Shown: positions 17,041 through 26,387 of the stretch, in pieces
Layout: the number at the start of each line of letters is the position of its first letter
How positions within the stretch are numbered: position 1 is the stretch's first letter
Assembly (NCBI GenBank): GCA_016200895.1
Contig: JACQDX010000048.1
Coordinates: 1 to 64,000, forward strand
Direction of reading: 5' to 3'
Source: Burkholderiales bacterium
GTDB lineage: Bacteria; Pseudomonadota; Gammaproteobacteria; Burkholderiales; Burkholderiaceae_D
Length of the DNA: 64,000 nucleotides
Notes under the pieces: model-generated
Seen by the model: the letters and a program-made list of their open reading frames with translations, nothing else
What the model was told of the DNA's origin: nothing
The model's database searches: none
Program-made: the position numbers and the translations under genes

Positions 17041-19530
17041 GTGCCAAACGTCAATATTACCTATAACGATGTCGCAGGGAAACTGGCTGCGTTACCACTA
17101 TTGGCTGCCACCATCAATGCGGCCATCAAGTATCTCGATCAGTTTGTCATCTTCAGGGGCACGATAGATATCCTGGTCAATGCAGACTCCACTTCTACAG
17201 GACGTTTTAGTGGTAGTTACACCTCATCTTATGTTGGCAAAAAAAATGGTCTGGACGTCTATGAGGCATCGCAGGCGACAGAGTCACGCACGGGTATCGA
17301 TCCCTCTCCGGATAAGCCAGACCTGATCATCAATATTGACCCGACCTCATCCTATGCCAGTGGTCTGTACTGGGATCCCAATATTGCCAATAGCATCGGC
17401 GGCAAGGTCGATGCCAGCAAGGTCGATGCTTTCTCTGGAATTCTGCATGAGCTTTTGCATGGCATGGGTTTTCTTGGTTACCGTGACGCGTCTGGCAAAT
17501 TGCCAGGCAATTATGAGTCGGTCTGGGATTCATTCCTGACTGTGAATAGCAACAACACAGCCACTCTCGGTGGCCCTGCCGTCGTTGCCCTGTTAGGTGA
17601 GCCGGTGGAGGTGCGCGTTGGTGGCAGCCAGAGCATATATCACCTGGGCACCGGTCCTAATGTAGCAGACAGCAAAATGCCCTGGCTGGAGGCAAGCAAT
17701 TTCAACGGCTATTACTATAACTATGGCGAGCGTTACCTGTTGGGTAGACTGGAGCTGGCCATGTTGCAGGACATGGGCTGGGTACTCAAGCCGACCACCA
17801 TAACCAATGTCGTCAACATCTGGGACAATAAAATTGCCCCGTTGTATTTGGTAGGATGGGACACCGATGAGCAGATCATAGGCGACGCCAAGGATGACCG
17901 CATAGAAGGCCGTGGCGGTAACGATACGCTGATCGGTGGCCTCGGCGATGACAGCCTGTATGGCGGTAACGGTAATGATTTTCTGTATGGAGATGGCGGC
18001 AGTGATGTCGCGGTATTTTCTGGCAATGCCAATGATTACACCGTCACCTACAATGCGAGTAATACCAGCTATACCATCAAGGACAGTGTCAGTAACCGGG
18101 ACGGTAGCGATACTGTTTTTTCTGTAGAAAACCTGAGATTTGCCGACGGCATCAAGACCCCGGCCAGCCTGATCAATAACCCGGCTGCCGGTATTGGTAG
18201 CGGCAACACCATCAATGGCACTGCTGGCAATGACACGCTGACTGGCACGGCAGGCAATGACACCATCAATGCCCTGGCCGGTGATGACAGCTTGCGCGGC
18301 GCTGCGGGCAACGACACACTGTACGGCGGCGACGGCACTGACACCGCGCTTTTTACTGGCAGCATAGCTGACTATACCGTCAGCTATGACACAGCCAATG
18401 CCAGCTATACCGTGACTGACAAAGTCAATGGCCGCGATGGTAGCGACACTCTGTATTCGATAGAACTGCTCACGTTTTCTGACATCACCAATATTCGCCC
18501 AAGTTTGCTGATAGCCATACCCAGCCTCATTATCGATGGTGGCCCCTACAATGATTACCTGATCGGCACTACCGGCAATAACACCATCAACGGCCTGGCC
18601 GACAACGACACCCTGGTCGGCGGTGCTGGTGACGACAGCCTCTATGGAGGGGACGGTAACGACACCGCCAACTACACCGGCAATACGGGTGACTACACCG
18701 TCACTTACAATGCGGCCAACACCAGCTACACCATCCTGGACAAAACCAGCAACCGTGATGGCACTGACACTTTATATTCTATAGAACTCTTGAGCTTTGC
18801 CGATGGCAGCCGGACACCCACCAGCATGCTGATCAGCAGCGTTATCGGCATCACCATCAATGGCACCACTGCCAATGAAGTCCTGACCGGGACGGCAGGG
18901 GGCGACTACCTGTATGGTTTTGCTGGCAAGGACACGCTGACAGGCGGTGCGGGCAATGACCTGCTGGCTGGCGGCGATGACCTGGACATGGCCAGCTTTA
19001 CCGGGCAGCGCGCCAGCTACAGCATCAGCAAAAGCAAGGACGGCCAGTCATGGGTCATCACCGATCTGGTTGGCAGCGATGGTACTGACCAACTTATCGA
19101 CATAGAGCGCCTGCAATTCAAGGACCAGGCGCTGGCGCTCGATATCAATGGCACGGCTGGCCAGGTGTACCGGTTGTACCAGGCAGCCTTTGACCGCAAA
19201 CCTGATCTGGTCGGCCTTGGTTACTGGATCAATGACATGGACAAGGGTTCCAGCCTGACCCAGGTGGCGGCCGGTTTTTTCCAGTCACCCGAATTCCAGA
19301 AACTGTATGGTGCTGCCCCCAGCAATGCCACCCTGGTTGGCAACTTCTACCAAAATGTCTTGCACCGTGCGCCAGACCAGGTTGGTTATGATTACTGGCT
19401 CAACCAGCTTAACACCGGCAAAATCAGTGCAGCCGGTGTACTGGCCAGTTTTTGCGACAGCCCGGAAAACCAGGCACTGGTCGCCAGTTCCATACAAAAC
19501 GGCATTGACTATACGCTCTGGCTAGCTTAG
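17041..19530 (+). CDS. Secreted RTX protein with zinc-metalloprotease-like N-terminus and C-terminal DUF4214
   Basis: An 829-residue protein starting at GTG 17041 with an AAGGTGG site. Residues about 1-260 contain the zinc-protease motif HELLHGMGFLG (H136, E137, H140). Next come several blocks of calcium-binding nonapeptides such as GGNDTLIGG and GDDSLYGGNGND. Each block is followed by a similar 'TVTYNAxxTSYTI' segment, so the unit is repeated at least three times. The C-terminal 130 residues are DUF4214 (YRLYQAAFDRKPD, NVLHRAPDQVGYDYWLNQL). There is no N-terminal signal, so type I secretion is likely, but no secretion genes are in the window. The third zinc ligand is not obvious. Confidence 0.88.
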   Translation: MPNVNITYNDVAGKLAALPLLAATINAAIKYLDQFVIFRGTIDILVNADSTSTGRFSGSYTSSYVGKKNGLDVYEASQATESRTGIDPSPDKPDLIINIDPTSSYASGLYWDPNIANSIGGKVDASKVDAFSGILHELLHGMGFLGYRDASGKLPGNYESVWDSFLTVNSNNTATLGGPAVVALLGEPVEVRVGGSQSIYHLGTGPNVADSKMPWLEASNFNGYYYNYGERYLLGRLELAMLQDMGWVLKPTTITNVVNIWDNKIAPLYLVGWDTDEQIIGDAKDDRIEGRGGNDTLIGGLGDDSLYGGNGNDFLYGDGGSDVAVFSGNANDYTVTYNASNTSYTIKDSVSNRDGSDTVFSVENLRFADGIKTPASLINNPAAGIGSGNTINGTAGNDTLTGTAGNDTINALAGDDSLRGAAGNDTLYGGDGTDTALFTGSIADYTVSYDTANASYTVTDKVNGRDGSDTLYSIELLTFSDITNIRPSLLIAIPSLIIDGGPYNDYLIGTTGNNTINGLADNDTLVGGAGDDSLYGGDGNDTANYTGNTGDYTVTYNAANTSYTILDKTSNRDGTDTLYSIELLSFADGSRTPTSMLISSVIGITINGTTANEVLTGTAGGDYLYGFAGKDTLTGGAGNDLLAGGDDLDMASFTGQRASYSISKSKDGQSWVITDLVGSDGTDQLIDIERLQFKDQALALDINGTAGQVYRLYQAAFDRKPDLVGLGYWINDMDKGSSLTQVAAGFFQSPEFQKLYGAAPSNATLVGNFYQNVLHRAPDQVGYDYWLNQLNTGKISAAGVLASFCDSPENQALVASSIQNGIDYTLWLA

Positions 19531-19565
19531 CCAGCATTAGAGATCTCTGGGGGAAAGTAAAGTCG

Positions 19566-19603
19566 CGTAGGTACGATTAGCAGAGCGTAATCGTACGCAT
19601 GTC
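19566..19603 (+). repeat. Dispersed palindromic repeat, copy C
   Basis: CGTAGGTACGATTAGCAGAG then CGTAATCGTACGCATGTC. The best-preserved copy: GCGTA(GGT)ACGATTA pairs with TAATCGTACGC. It lies between the convergent RTX and hydrolase genes. Confidence 0.8.
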
Positions 19604-19720
19604 GATTAACTTTCCCGATGATTCGCACTTCTTTGTGAGACGAATGTTAAAAGTCTTTGGAGTTGGGTTTGGCATGACTATTGTTATTCCGCAGTTTTCC
19701 ATAAGTACGATGACGTTTCA

Positions 19721-19751
19721 CTAATCGCACCTACCTCTAATCGTATCTACG
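19721..19751 (-). repeat. Degenerate copies of the dispersed repeat
   Basis: CTAATCGCACCTAC and CTAATCGTATCTACG in tandem are reversed half-copies of the GTAGGTACGATTAG arm. They lie about 120 bases from copy C, in the same gap. Confidence 0.45.
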
Positions 19752-19761
19752 TTTCTTTCCC

Positions 19762-20397
19762 TCAGACTTTACCAAACCACTGTTCAATTGCTCTCAATGC
19801 ATCATCATTCAATGGAATGAAAGCATGGCTCGCCGGGACAGGAACAGAATGCGCTTGTGACGATGGCAGTGCCTCATCGGCTGCGACCATGCCGTCGTGT
19901 GGAAATTTAAATCCAAAGAAGACACCGAAAGCACCTAACCATGGCCACACGCCGTAGATGTGGGCGGTTGGAATATCCAGCAAGGGAACACTGTTCATCA
20001 GATCGTCATCAGCGGCAAACTGACCGCATTCTCCTGTCAAGAACCGGTAGATTTTCCAGTCCTGCAATCTGCGCGCAAGCCTCATGGCGCGTAACGGTGA
20101 CGCAAGTAAAACTATGCGCCTGGGCCGTAACGGGGGCGCAAGCTGCTCGTTAAGACTCCTGAGAAGTACGCCACCAAAAGAATAGCCTACCGCGTGGTAA
20201 TCACCAGCATTGCCGATCCTGGATAGAAAATCGCTCAGGTTCTTTTTGATTTCATCAAGGGACTGAGATGCTACCTGGTAGTCAAAACATGCAACGGAAT
20301 ATCCACGCTGTTCAAAATAGCGGACAAACTTGCCGCGCATATAGCGCTTGCCACCTACGCCATCGATAAAAACAATCTGGCGGGTACTGCTGCTCAT
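19762..20397 (-). CDS. Alpha/beta hydrolase-like protein
   Basis: A 211-residue protein with the nucleophile-elbow motif GYSFGG (Ser in the G-x-S-x-G position) and the early strand IVFIDGVGGKRYMRG. The C-terminal SHAFIPLND could supply the catalytic His. A hydrophobic GVWPWLGAFGVFFGFKFPHDG segment lies between. There is no signal peptide. The substrate is unknown. It converges with the RTX gene and is divergent from the GH31 gene. Confidence 0.75.
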   Translation of the reverse strand: MSSSTRQIVFIDGVGGKRYMRGKFVRYFEQRGYSVACFDYQVASQSLDEIKKNLSDFLSRIGNAGDYHAVGYSFGGVLLRSLNEQLAPPLRPRRIVLLASPLRAMRLARRLQDWKIYRFLTGECGQFAADDDLMNSVPLLDIPTAHIYGVWPWLGAFGVFFGFKFPHDGMVAADEALPSSQAHSVPVPASHAFIPLNDDALRAIEQWFGKV

Positions 20398-20738
20398 GAA
20401 AACACTCCAATAAGATTTGAAACAGGTTTTTTCAACTTTGTTTCTCCAGCCTTCTGGCTGCGTGTTGATGCAAAAAATTCTCTGAAGAGCGACACAAAGC
20501 GTTTACAAATAAGTGTCACATTGTAGCGTGGGTCAGACTTTATCAGTCTGGATTTGTATTTTAGAACTCCCGGCGCTGCTTGCTGGCAGGCCTTTCACGC
20601 AGGCAGATATGCCAGGCTTGAGTCTTACCCGGAATGTATGGGAGAATAGCTTTAATATATTAACGATGATTGCCCCGGCCAATATTCACTCGCCTGAACA
20701 GACATTCACCTACCGCAGAATTTACCGCTTACGCCACC
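20398..20738. other. Divergent control region between the hydrolase and GH31 genes
   Basis: About 340 bases with no recognised gene. A plus-strand frame at 20513-20878 overlaps the GH31 start and is rejected. Promoters for both flanking genes should lie here, but I could not assign them. Confidence 0.4.
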
Positions 20739-23700
20739 ATGCACCCACACTTGCGCAAGACCCTGATTTCCAGTCTGTTTGTTTTGTCCCTGCCAGCCAC
20801 CAGCCATGCCGCACCCTTGGGCAACATGCGCAACTTGTCTGTCGGTGCGCAGCGCCAGATAGAGTTCATGACAGATGACGGCAGCATCGTCCGCATCAAC
20901 CTGCTCAAGCCTGATCTGTTCCGTGTCTGGGCAGGCACCAAGGGGCAGTTGCTCGATGCCGGTGACAAGGCTGCACCTATCGTCCTTAAAAAAGATTATG
21001 CGGATTTCCCGGTCAGCATCACTGCGCCTGAGGGCTATCAACTGGTGCAGACATCCGCCATGGCCTTGCGCATCTACCGCTCACCGGTGCGCCTGGCGCT
21101 CTACAAGGCAGACAACAAGACCCTGCTCTGGGAAGAAAAACAGCCGCTGGAACTGGGCGATAAGGCCAGCTTCCAGACCATCTCCAGCACGCCGGATGAA
21201 GCCTTTTTTGGTGGCGGCCAGCAAAACGGCAGCTATGCTTTCAAGGGCAAACAGCTTGAGGTATCTTACTCCGGCGGTTGGGAAGAGGGCGACAGGCCCA
21301 GCCCCGCCCCGTTTTACATGAGCAGCAAAGGCTATGGTGTGCTGCGCAATACCTGGAGCAATGGCAGCTATGATTTTCGCTCCAATGATTATCTCAACAC
21401 CAGCCACCAGGAAAAACGCTTCGACGCCTATTACTTTGTCGGCGACAGTATCAAGGACGTGCTGGCCAGCTATACCGAACTCACAGGCCGCGCCAGACTC
21501 TTGCCGCGCTGGGCTTATGAATATGGCGATGCTGATTGCTACAACGATGGCGACAACAGCAAAAAGCCCGGCACCGTCCCTGTGGGCTGGAGTGATGGCC
21601 CCACAGGCAAGACACCAGATGTGGTGGTTAGCGTCGCCGCCAAATACCGTGAACACGACATGCCCGGCGGCTGGATATTGCCTAACGATGGCTATGGTTG
21701 CGGCTACAGCAATTTGCCCGAGGTAGTCGCTGGGCTGAAGAAGCATGGCTTCCGCACCGGCCTGTGGACAGAAAACGGTGTCGATAAAATCGCATGGGAA
21801 GTCGGCACCGCAGGCACGCGCGCGCAAAAGCTCGACGTCGCCTGGACAGGTAAGGGCTATCAGTTCTCGCTCGATGCCAACATGGCTGCAGCACAAGGCA
21901 TACTAGCCAATTCCAATGCCCGCCCATTCGTCTGGACCGTCATGGGGTGGGCAGGCACGCAACGCTATGCCGTCACCTGGACGGGTGACCAGTCCGGCAG
22001 CTGGGACTATATACGCTGGCACATCCCCACACTGATAGGCTCAGGTTTATCAGGGCAGGCCTATGCCACCGGCGATGTCGATGGCATCTTTGGCGGCAGC
22101 CCCGAGACCTTCACGCGTGACCTGCAATGGAAGACTTTTACGCCCGTACTCATGGGCATGTCCGGCTGGTCAAAGTCAGAACGCAAACACCCCTGGTGGT
22201 TTGATGAACCCTACCGCAGCATCAACCGCGATTACCTCAAACTCAAGATGCGCCTCATGCCCTACATGTATACCTATGCGCATGAAGCAGAGCAAAGCGG
22301 CGCACCCATCGTGCGCGGCCTTATGTGGGATTATCCGCAAGACCCCAATGCCAATAACGAGAACTACAAATACCAGTTCATGCTCGGCAAAGACTTTCTG
22401 GTGGCACCCGTTTACCGCAGCCAGGCCGCCAGCAAGGGCTGGCGCAAAGGCATCTATTTGCCGCAAGGCCAGTGGATAGATTACTGGGATGGCCGCGTCG
22501 TCGCAGCAGACGCCAAAGGCAAAGTCATCGACCAGCAAGTCACGCTGGACAAACTGCCCGTCATGGTACGCGCCGGCGCGATTTTGCCCATGTACCCCGT
22601 CGCTTTGTACGACGGTCAGGTGCCCAAAGATGTGCTGACACTGGACATCTACCCGCACGGCAAATCCAGCTTCACCCTGTACGAAGACGATGGCGAAAGC
22701 CGCCAGTACCAGAGCGGCAAATCAAGCCTGCAAACCTTCACTGTCGATGCACCAGAAAACCGCGCAGGCGATATCAGCATCAACATCAGCGCTGTCAACG
22801 GCAGCTATGAAGGCATGGAACAACAACGCGGCCTGCAACTGCAAATCCACACCCGCGTGCAGCCAGATTCTGTGCACTTTGGCAAACAAAACCTGCAGGC
22901 ACACAGCAGCCGCGCGGATTACGACAAAGCCAGCAGCGGCTGGTATTTTGACGCTGCAGAAAAATACGGCACCGTCCACATCAATACCGGCAAACTGCCA
23001 GTCAACCAGGCTCACCAGTTCCGCCTGGCCGTTGCCGCGAACAAGCAGCTCGCGACAACAGCAAACTACCCGCCAGCGCCAGACCTGGGCAACAGCATCG
23101 CCCCAGACAGCCTCATCGTGCTAAGCCGCCCGGCAGAAGAACCCGGCCACCCGCTGGAAAACGCCTTCGACGGCAAACCTGGCACCTGGTTCCGCACCGT
23201 GCGTGACCAGTCGCAAAAGACAGGCGCGCATGAATTCAGCCTCGCCCTTGGCGAGCGCCGCATGGTCAACGGTTTTGAAATCGCCCCACGCAATGACAAG
23301 AACTGGCAATACGGCCAGGTCAAAGACTTTGAGATCTACCTGGCCGACACCAATGGCGAATGGGGCAAACCCATCTACACCGGCCAGCTCAAAAAGCAGG
23401 AAGGCAAACAAAAAGTAGAATTCGCCGCCAAAGCAGGCCGCCTGTTCCGCTTCCGCGTACTCAGCACCCACGACCAGAACGACGACGGCGACGCACAAGA
23501 CCCCATGGTATTGACCAGCACAGGCGAAGCCAAAGCAGCCAAAGCCTTTAACGCCTTCAACCCGGTAGTCGTCAGCCCGGTCACGATTTCAGAATTCAGC
23601 ATCCTCGAAAAACCAACGCCAGACAAAGCCAAGCTGCAAACCTATTTGTCTGATGCCGTTGCTACTAACATCGCAGGCAACAAAAGCAGCTACGCCAAAG

Positions 23701-24125
23701 ACCATGCCTATAGCAACGCAAGTGCCAAGCCAATGAAAGCTGAAGTCAGAAAACAATCCGGCACGCAAAGCAGCATGCAAATGAATGGCCTGCGCTTCCA
23801 CAAAGGCCTGGGCGTACCCGGCAACAGCGAAATCGAATACCAGCTTAAAGGCGACTGGCAAACCTTCCGCGCCGACGTCGGCATAGACGACAACTGCCGC
23901 AATAACGGCGGTCTGCAATTCCAGGTATGGGGCGACGATAAACTATTGTTCGATAGCGGCCTCATCATAGCGCCAGCAGTCGTCAAACCAGAACTCGACA
24001 TACGTGGTATCAGCAAACTTAAATTGAAGACGACGGGTGTCAAAGCGATGGGCCGGGCAGAGGTTTGTGCCAACTGGGCGAATGCTTCGGTGATTGGGTT
24101 TGTGGGGGATGGGGTGGGGAAGTAG
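20739..24125 (+). CDS. Secreted GH31 family glycosidase with F5/8-type and NPCBM domains
   Basis: A 1128-residue exported enzyme. Start 20739 is chosen because it gives a clean signal peptide (KTLISSLFVLSLPATSHA). An N-terminal beta domain is followed by the GH31 barrel: KLDVAWTGKGYQFSLD holds the probable nucleophile D366, and WTGDQSGSWDY the probable acid/base D417. A GH31 C-terminal beta domain follows (VRAGAILPMYP, LYEDDGES). Next is an F5/8-type (discoidin) domain with ENAFDGKPGTWFRT, then an NPCBM domain near the end (GLRFHKGLGV, FRADVGIDD). It probably acts on an alpha-linked glucan or galactoside outside the cytoplasm. The exact specificity cannot be read from the sequence. A strong terminator follows. 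Confidence 0.92.
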   Translation: MHPHLRKTLISSLFVLSLPATSHAAPLGNMRNLSVGAQRQIEFMTDDGSIVRINLLKPDLFRVWAGTKGQLLDAGDKAAPIVLKKDYADFPVSITAPEGYQLVQTSAMALRIYRSPVRLALYKADNKTLLWEEKQPLELGDKASFQTISSTPDEAFFGGGQQNGSYAFKGKQLEVSYSGGWEEGDRPSPAPFYMSSKGYGVLRNTWSNGSYDFRSNDYLNTSHQEKRFDAYYFVGDSIKDVLASYTELTGRARLLPRWAYEYGDADCYNDGDNSKKPGTVPVGWSDGPTGKTPDVVVSVAAKYREHDMPGGWILPNDGYGCGYSNLPEVVAGLKKHGFRTGLWTENGVDKIAWEVGTAGTRAQKLDVAWTGKGYQFSLDANMAAAQGILANSNARPFVWTVMGWAGTQRYAVTWTGDQSGSWDYIRWHIPTLIGSGLSGQAYATGDVDGIFGGSPETFTRDLQWKTFTPVLMGMSGWSKSERKHPWWFDEPYRSINRDYLKLKMRLMPYMYTYAHEAEQSGAPIVRGLMWDYPQDPNANNENYKYQFMLGKDFLVAPVYRSQAASKGWRKGIYLPQGQWIDYWDGRVVAADAKGKVIDQQVTLDKLPVMVRAGAILPMYPVALYDGQVPKDVLTLDIYPHGKSSFTLYEDDGESRQYQSGKSSLQTFTVDAPENRAGDISINISAVNGSYEGMEQQRGLQLQIHTRVQPDSVHFGKQNLQAHSSRADYDKASSGWYFDAAEKYGTVHINTGKLPVNQAHQFRLAVAANKQLATTANYPPAPDLGNSIAPDSLIVLSRPAEEPGHPLENAFDGKPGTWFRTVRDQSQKTGAHEFSLALGERRMVNGFEIAPRNDKNWQYGQVKDFEIYLADTNGEWGKPIYTGQLKKQEGKQKVEFAAKAGRLFRFRVLSTHDQNDDGDAQDPMVLTSTGEAKAAKAFNAFNPVVVSPVTISEFSILEKPTPDKAKLQTYLSDAVATNIAGNKSSYAKDHAYSNASAKPMKAEVRKQSGTQSSMQMNGLRFHKGLGVPGNSEIEYQLKGDWQTFRADVGIDDNCRNNGGLQFQVWGDDKLLFDSGLIIAPAVVKPELDIRGISKLKLKTTGVKAMGRAEVCANWANASVIGFVGDGVGK

Positions 24126-24193
24126 TGAAGAACTGATGAAGTGCTGGTAGTGTCCGATATTGCCAAAGTGTGATATCTCAAATTTTTTTACGT

Positions 24194-24231
24194 GACTGCA
24201 TTGCTTGATAGAGATGCAGTCATTTTTTTTT
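24194..24231 (+). terminator. Strong intrinsic terminator after the GH31 gene
   Basis: GACTGCAT (24194-24201) pairs perfectly with ATGCAGTC (24214-24221), loop 12 bases, followed by A and nine T. This is the clearest intrinsic terminator in the window. Confidence 0.85.
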
Positions 24232-24504
24232 GGAAATTACGTGTAAGTTTTTGTCACTTGGTAAATCAATCGATTCAAATGCTAAAAATGATGTCGCATA
24301 GCAATGATTGAAAATGATGAAAAATTTCTGTACCTCGTCACTAAGTCCCGATTGAAGGCAATAACATGCAAATACAACAGAAAAGTTTTAATTTTGTTAA
24401 ATATCGAAAATACATTACTTATTGATAAGTATTGTTGAGCGTAATGCTTATACTAAAAAATAAGCTGATTCAAAAATTGAAATTGTAATTAAGAGGGGCG
24501 AAGC

Positions 24505-24753
24505 ATGGCGAACACTAAGACTACGGGCACCAAAGCGGCGACATCTGCCTCCAAAACTCTACAGAGCAATGCAACAGGCGCAAATTCAAAAACTGCAGCT
24601 GCAAGTGCTTTGTCACAAACAAGTGCGCCAAAAAAACAAACTTCGCCTTCAGCGGCGAGTGCCGCTTCACAGGTATTGCGTGATGGACGGACGAGCACAC
24701 AATCAAAGTCGGCAGCAGGTAGTGCGTTAGCACAGGCGAAAAATAAGAAGTGA
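24505..24753 (+). CDS. Small Ala/Ser/Thr/Lys-rich protein with an internal duplication
   Basis: An 82-residue basic protein with ribosome binding site AGAGGGG. Two copies of one unit are visible: ATSASKTLQ...NSKTAAASALSQ (about residues 11-38) and AASAASQVLRD...QSKSAAGSALAQ (about 51-78). I recall small proteobacterial proteins ending in a similar SAAGSALAQ unit, with no known function. The composition (no aromatic residues, many Ala/Ser/Lys) resembles disordered or histone-like tails. It lies in an AT-rich intergenic setting and is probably monocistronic. Confidence 0.75.
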   Translation: MANTKTTGTKAATSASKTLQSNATGANSKTAAASALSQTSAPKKQTSPSAASAASQVLRDGRTSTQSKSAAGSALAQAKNKK

Positions 24754-24882
24754 TTTTTGTTAAGCGACATTCATTAAAAAACATAAAATGGCTTTGCGTA
24801 CGTATAAAAAATTAATTGAATAATGGTATTTAAATTGAGACCAACTTAACAGTTTTTTTTAGCTGATACGGATATTTTAATC

Positions 24883-25170
24883 ATGAGAAGTTGGCTCAGA
24901 GTTGCATTATTTATTTCGTCACTTTCGCCCGCGTTGCTTGGTTTTGGATGGGGGCGTTACGTCATTAACGGATGGTCTGTTGAAGTTGCACAATTTATGA
25001 TTATCAGCATCCTTGGGACACTGTTGCCAATATTAGTCATTCATTGGCTTGCCCAGCAAGGAGAGTCGATAACTATCAGCGTGAAAAAAGTAGAATCGAA
25101 TGACTTTATTCTGATTGCGTTTTTAGTGAGTTACGTTCTCCCATTTTTTATTAATGGGTCACAAACTTAA
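24883..25170 (+). CDS. Small membrane protein
   Basis: A 95-residue protein with three predicted membrane helices (LRVALFISSLSPALLGFGW; FMIISILGTLLPILVIHWL; FILIAFLVSYVLPFFI) and a short cytoplasmic or periplasmic loop. No family is recognised. The next gene starts 26 bases after its stop, so the two are probably co-transcribed. The local composition is more AT-rich than the housekeeping blocks, which suggests acquisition. Confidence 0.6.
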   Translation: MRSWLRVALFISSLSPALLGFGWGRYVINGWSVEVAQFMIISILGTLLPILVIHWLAQQGESITISVKKVESNDFILIAFLVSYVLPFFINGSQT

Positions 25171-25196
25171 AATTTCTATTAAATTGAGTGAATGTA

Positions 25197-25496
25197 ATGA
25201 CAGAAAATGAAGTAATTGAAGAATTCAAAAAAATAAAATCCGGGAAATATTCACCTGAAATTCTGAGGGCAAGAGTGGTCGATGAATTGCGGAAGATGAA
25301 GTCTTTGGGGCAAACACCTTCTGCAATGTTGAAGCATCTTAAAAATGAATGCGCCATCATCTCCTGGATCGACATTTTCAGATATTTCAGACTTGCATTT
25401 GATTTGTCTTTAAAAGAAGTGTCGCCTATTCAGGGTTGGTTGTCCGGTGAAATTTCGGATGAACGAATCGATAAATACATATCCGATGAATGGTAA
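25197..25496 (+). CDS. Hypothetical soluble protein
   Basis: About 99 residues, charged and helical, from ATG 25197 (a GTG at 25188 is also possible). It starts TENEVIEEFKKIKSGKYSPE and ends SDERIDKYISDEW. There are no membrane segments or known motifs. It follows the small membrane protein closely, and the two may function together. A toxin/immunity or sensor/anchor pairing is possible but nothing specific supports it. Confidence 0.6.
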   Translation: MTENEVIEEFKKIKSGKYSPEILRARVVDELRKMKSLGQTPSAMLKHLKNECAIISWIDIFRYFRLAFDLSLKEVSPIQGWLSGEISDERIDKYISDEW

Positions 25497-25600
25497 TTTG
25501 CAAGATATTGATTAACAACTTTTCTCATCAAGCACGATAAAAATATCGCCAGATTTTTGTGAATTGTATATTTGATAGCGTCATGAATTTAGCGCTCACC

Positions 25601-25618
25601 GGTGCGTTGCAACGCGCC
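25601..25618. repeat. Short palindrome, second copy of the GGTGCGTTGCAACGCACC type
   Basis: GGTGCGTTGCAACGCGCC, one mismatch from a perfect palindrome. Same family as 13631-13648. It sits between two convergent genes. Confidence 0.55.
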
Positions 25619-25631
25619 CTACAAATTTTCT

Positions 25632-26387
25632 TCAGACAGCTTCCTTTTCTTTTTTGAGCGCAATGGCCAAGTCCAGAATTTCTGATTGATAAACATAATC
25701 TCGCATCCCGCGGCTCAGATAGACAACTACAAAAGCCAGCAGGGTCAGCAGGAATGCCGCACCGAATAAAAATTCATAAAGAGGGGCGGAGAGTAAAGAA
25801 ATTTCGGGAAATTTCACAGGAAGATTTTTAGACGAGAACTCTTTTAGCAAGGTCCATCCAATTGCTGCCAGTGAGAGGAGTGCTATCTTGTCTGGGGAGC
25901 CGATAACGAGGCTGATTTTGTTTTTGATGCGGGCGATTTTTAACTGGATGATCCTTTGCGCGAACTCAAGATCTTTTTTTGAGTATGAATCCAACTCGCT
26001 CACATGTTTTTGATCGGTTTCGATGTCAAGTATGAAGTTATCCAGCGACTTCTTTTTCAGATTTTTGATAGTCACGATGGTTGAATAAATCATGATAAGA
26101 AAGGCGCAGGTTGGAAGGCCTATCGCGGCAACACCCAGAGCAAGGGCGAGCATCACAGCATACTCATTCAAAGGGCTGATGAAGTGCCACAATGCGAAGA
26201 TGATGATCAGTGCCAATAATACGAACCCGGCTTTCGTTAACATTTCTGGGACTTTTTCATGCCAATGCTCTTCCCTGGATGCGGGTTCTGATCCTTCGCT
26301 ATTACGCATGCCATGTAATTTTCTGATGATGTCCAGAGTTTGCGGGTTTTGTATCTTGACTGCTTGATGTTTGAATGAGCGTGGCAT
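25632..26387 (-). CDS. Membrane protein of unknown function
   Basis: A 251-residue protein. A charged N-terminal 45 residues is followed by two membrane helices (AGFVLLALIIIFALWHFI; VMLALALGVAAIGLPTCAFL). A Lys/Asp-rich cytoplasmic helical segment comes next (residues about 105-160). Two more helices follow (KIALLSLAAIGWTLLKEF; FLFGAAFLLTLLAFVVVYL). The charged middle could be a coiled coil. No family is recognised. It stands alone and converges on the small-protein pair. Confidence 0.65.
   Translation of the reverse strand: MPRSFKHQAVKIQNPQTLDIIRKLHGMRNSEGSEPASREEHWHEKVPEMLTKAGFVLLALIIIFALWHFISPLNEYAVMLALALGVAAIGLPTCAFLIMIYSTIVTIKNLKKKSLDNFILDIETDQKHVSELDSYSKKDLEFAQRIIQLKIARIKNKISLVIGSPDKIALLSLAAIGWTLLKEFSSKNLPVKFPEISLLSAPLYEFLFGAAFLLTLLAFVVVYLSRGMRDYVYQSEILDLAIALKKEKEAV

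Noticed and set aside
22176-22658. Minus-strand frame inside the GH31 gene
   Set aside because: Shadow of the confident GH31 coding sequence. The same holds for other antisense frames at 21081-21896 and 23121-23498.
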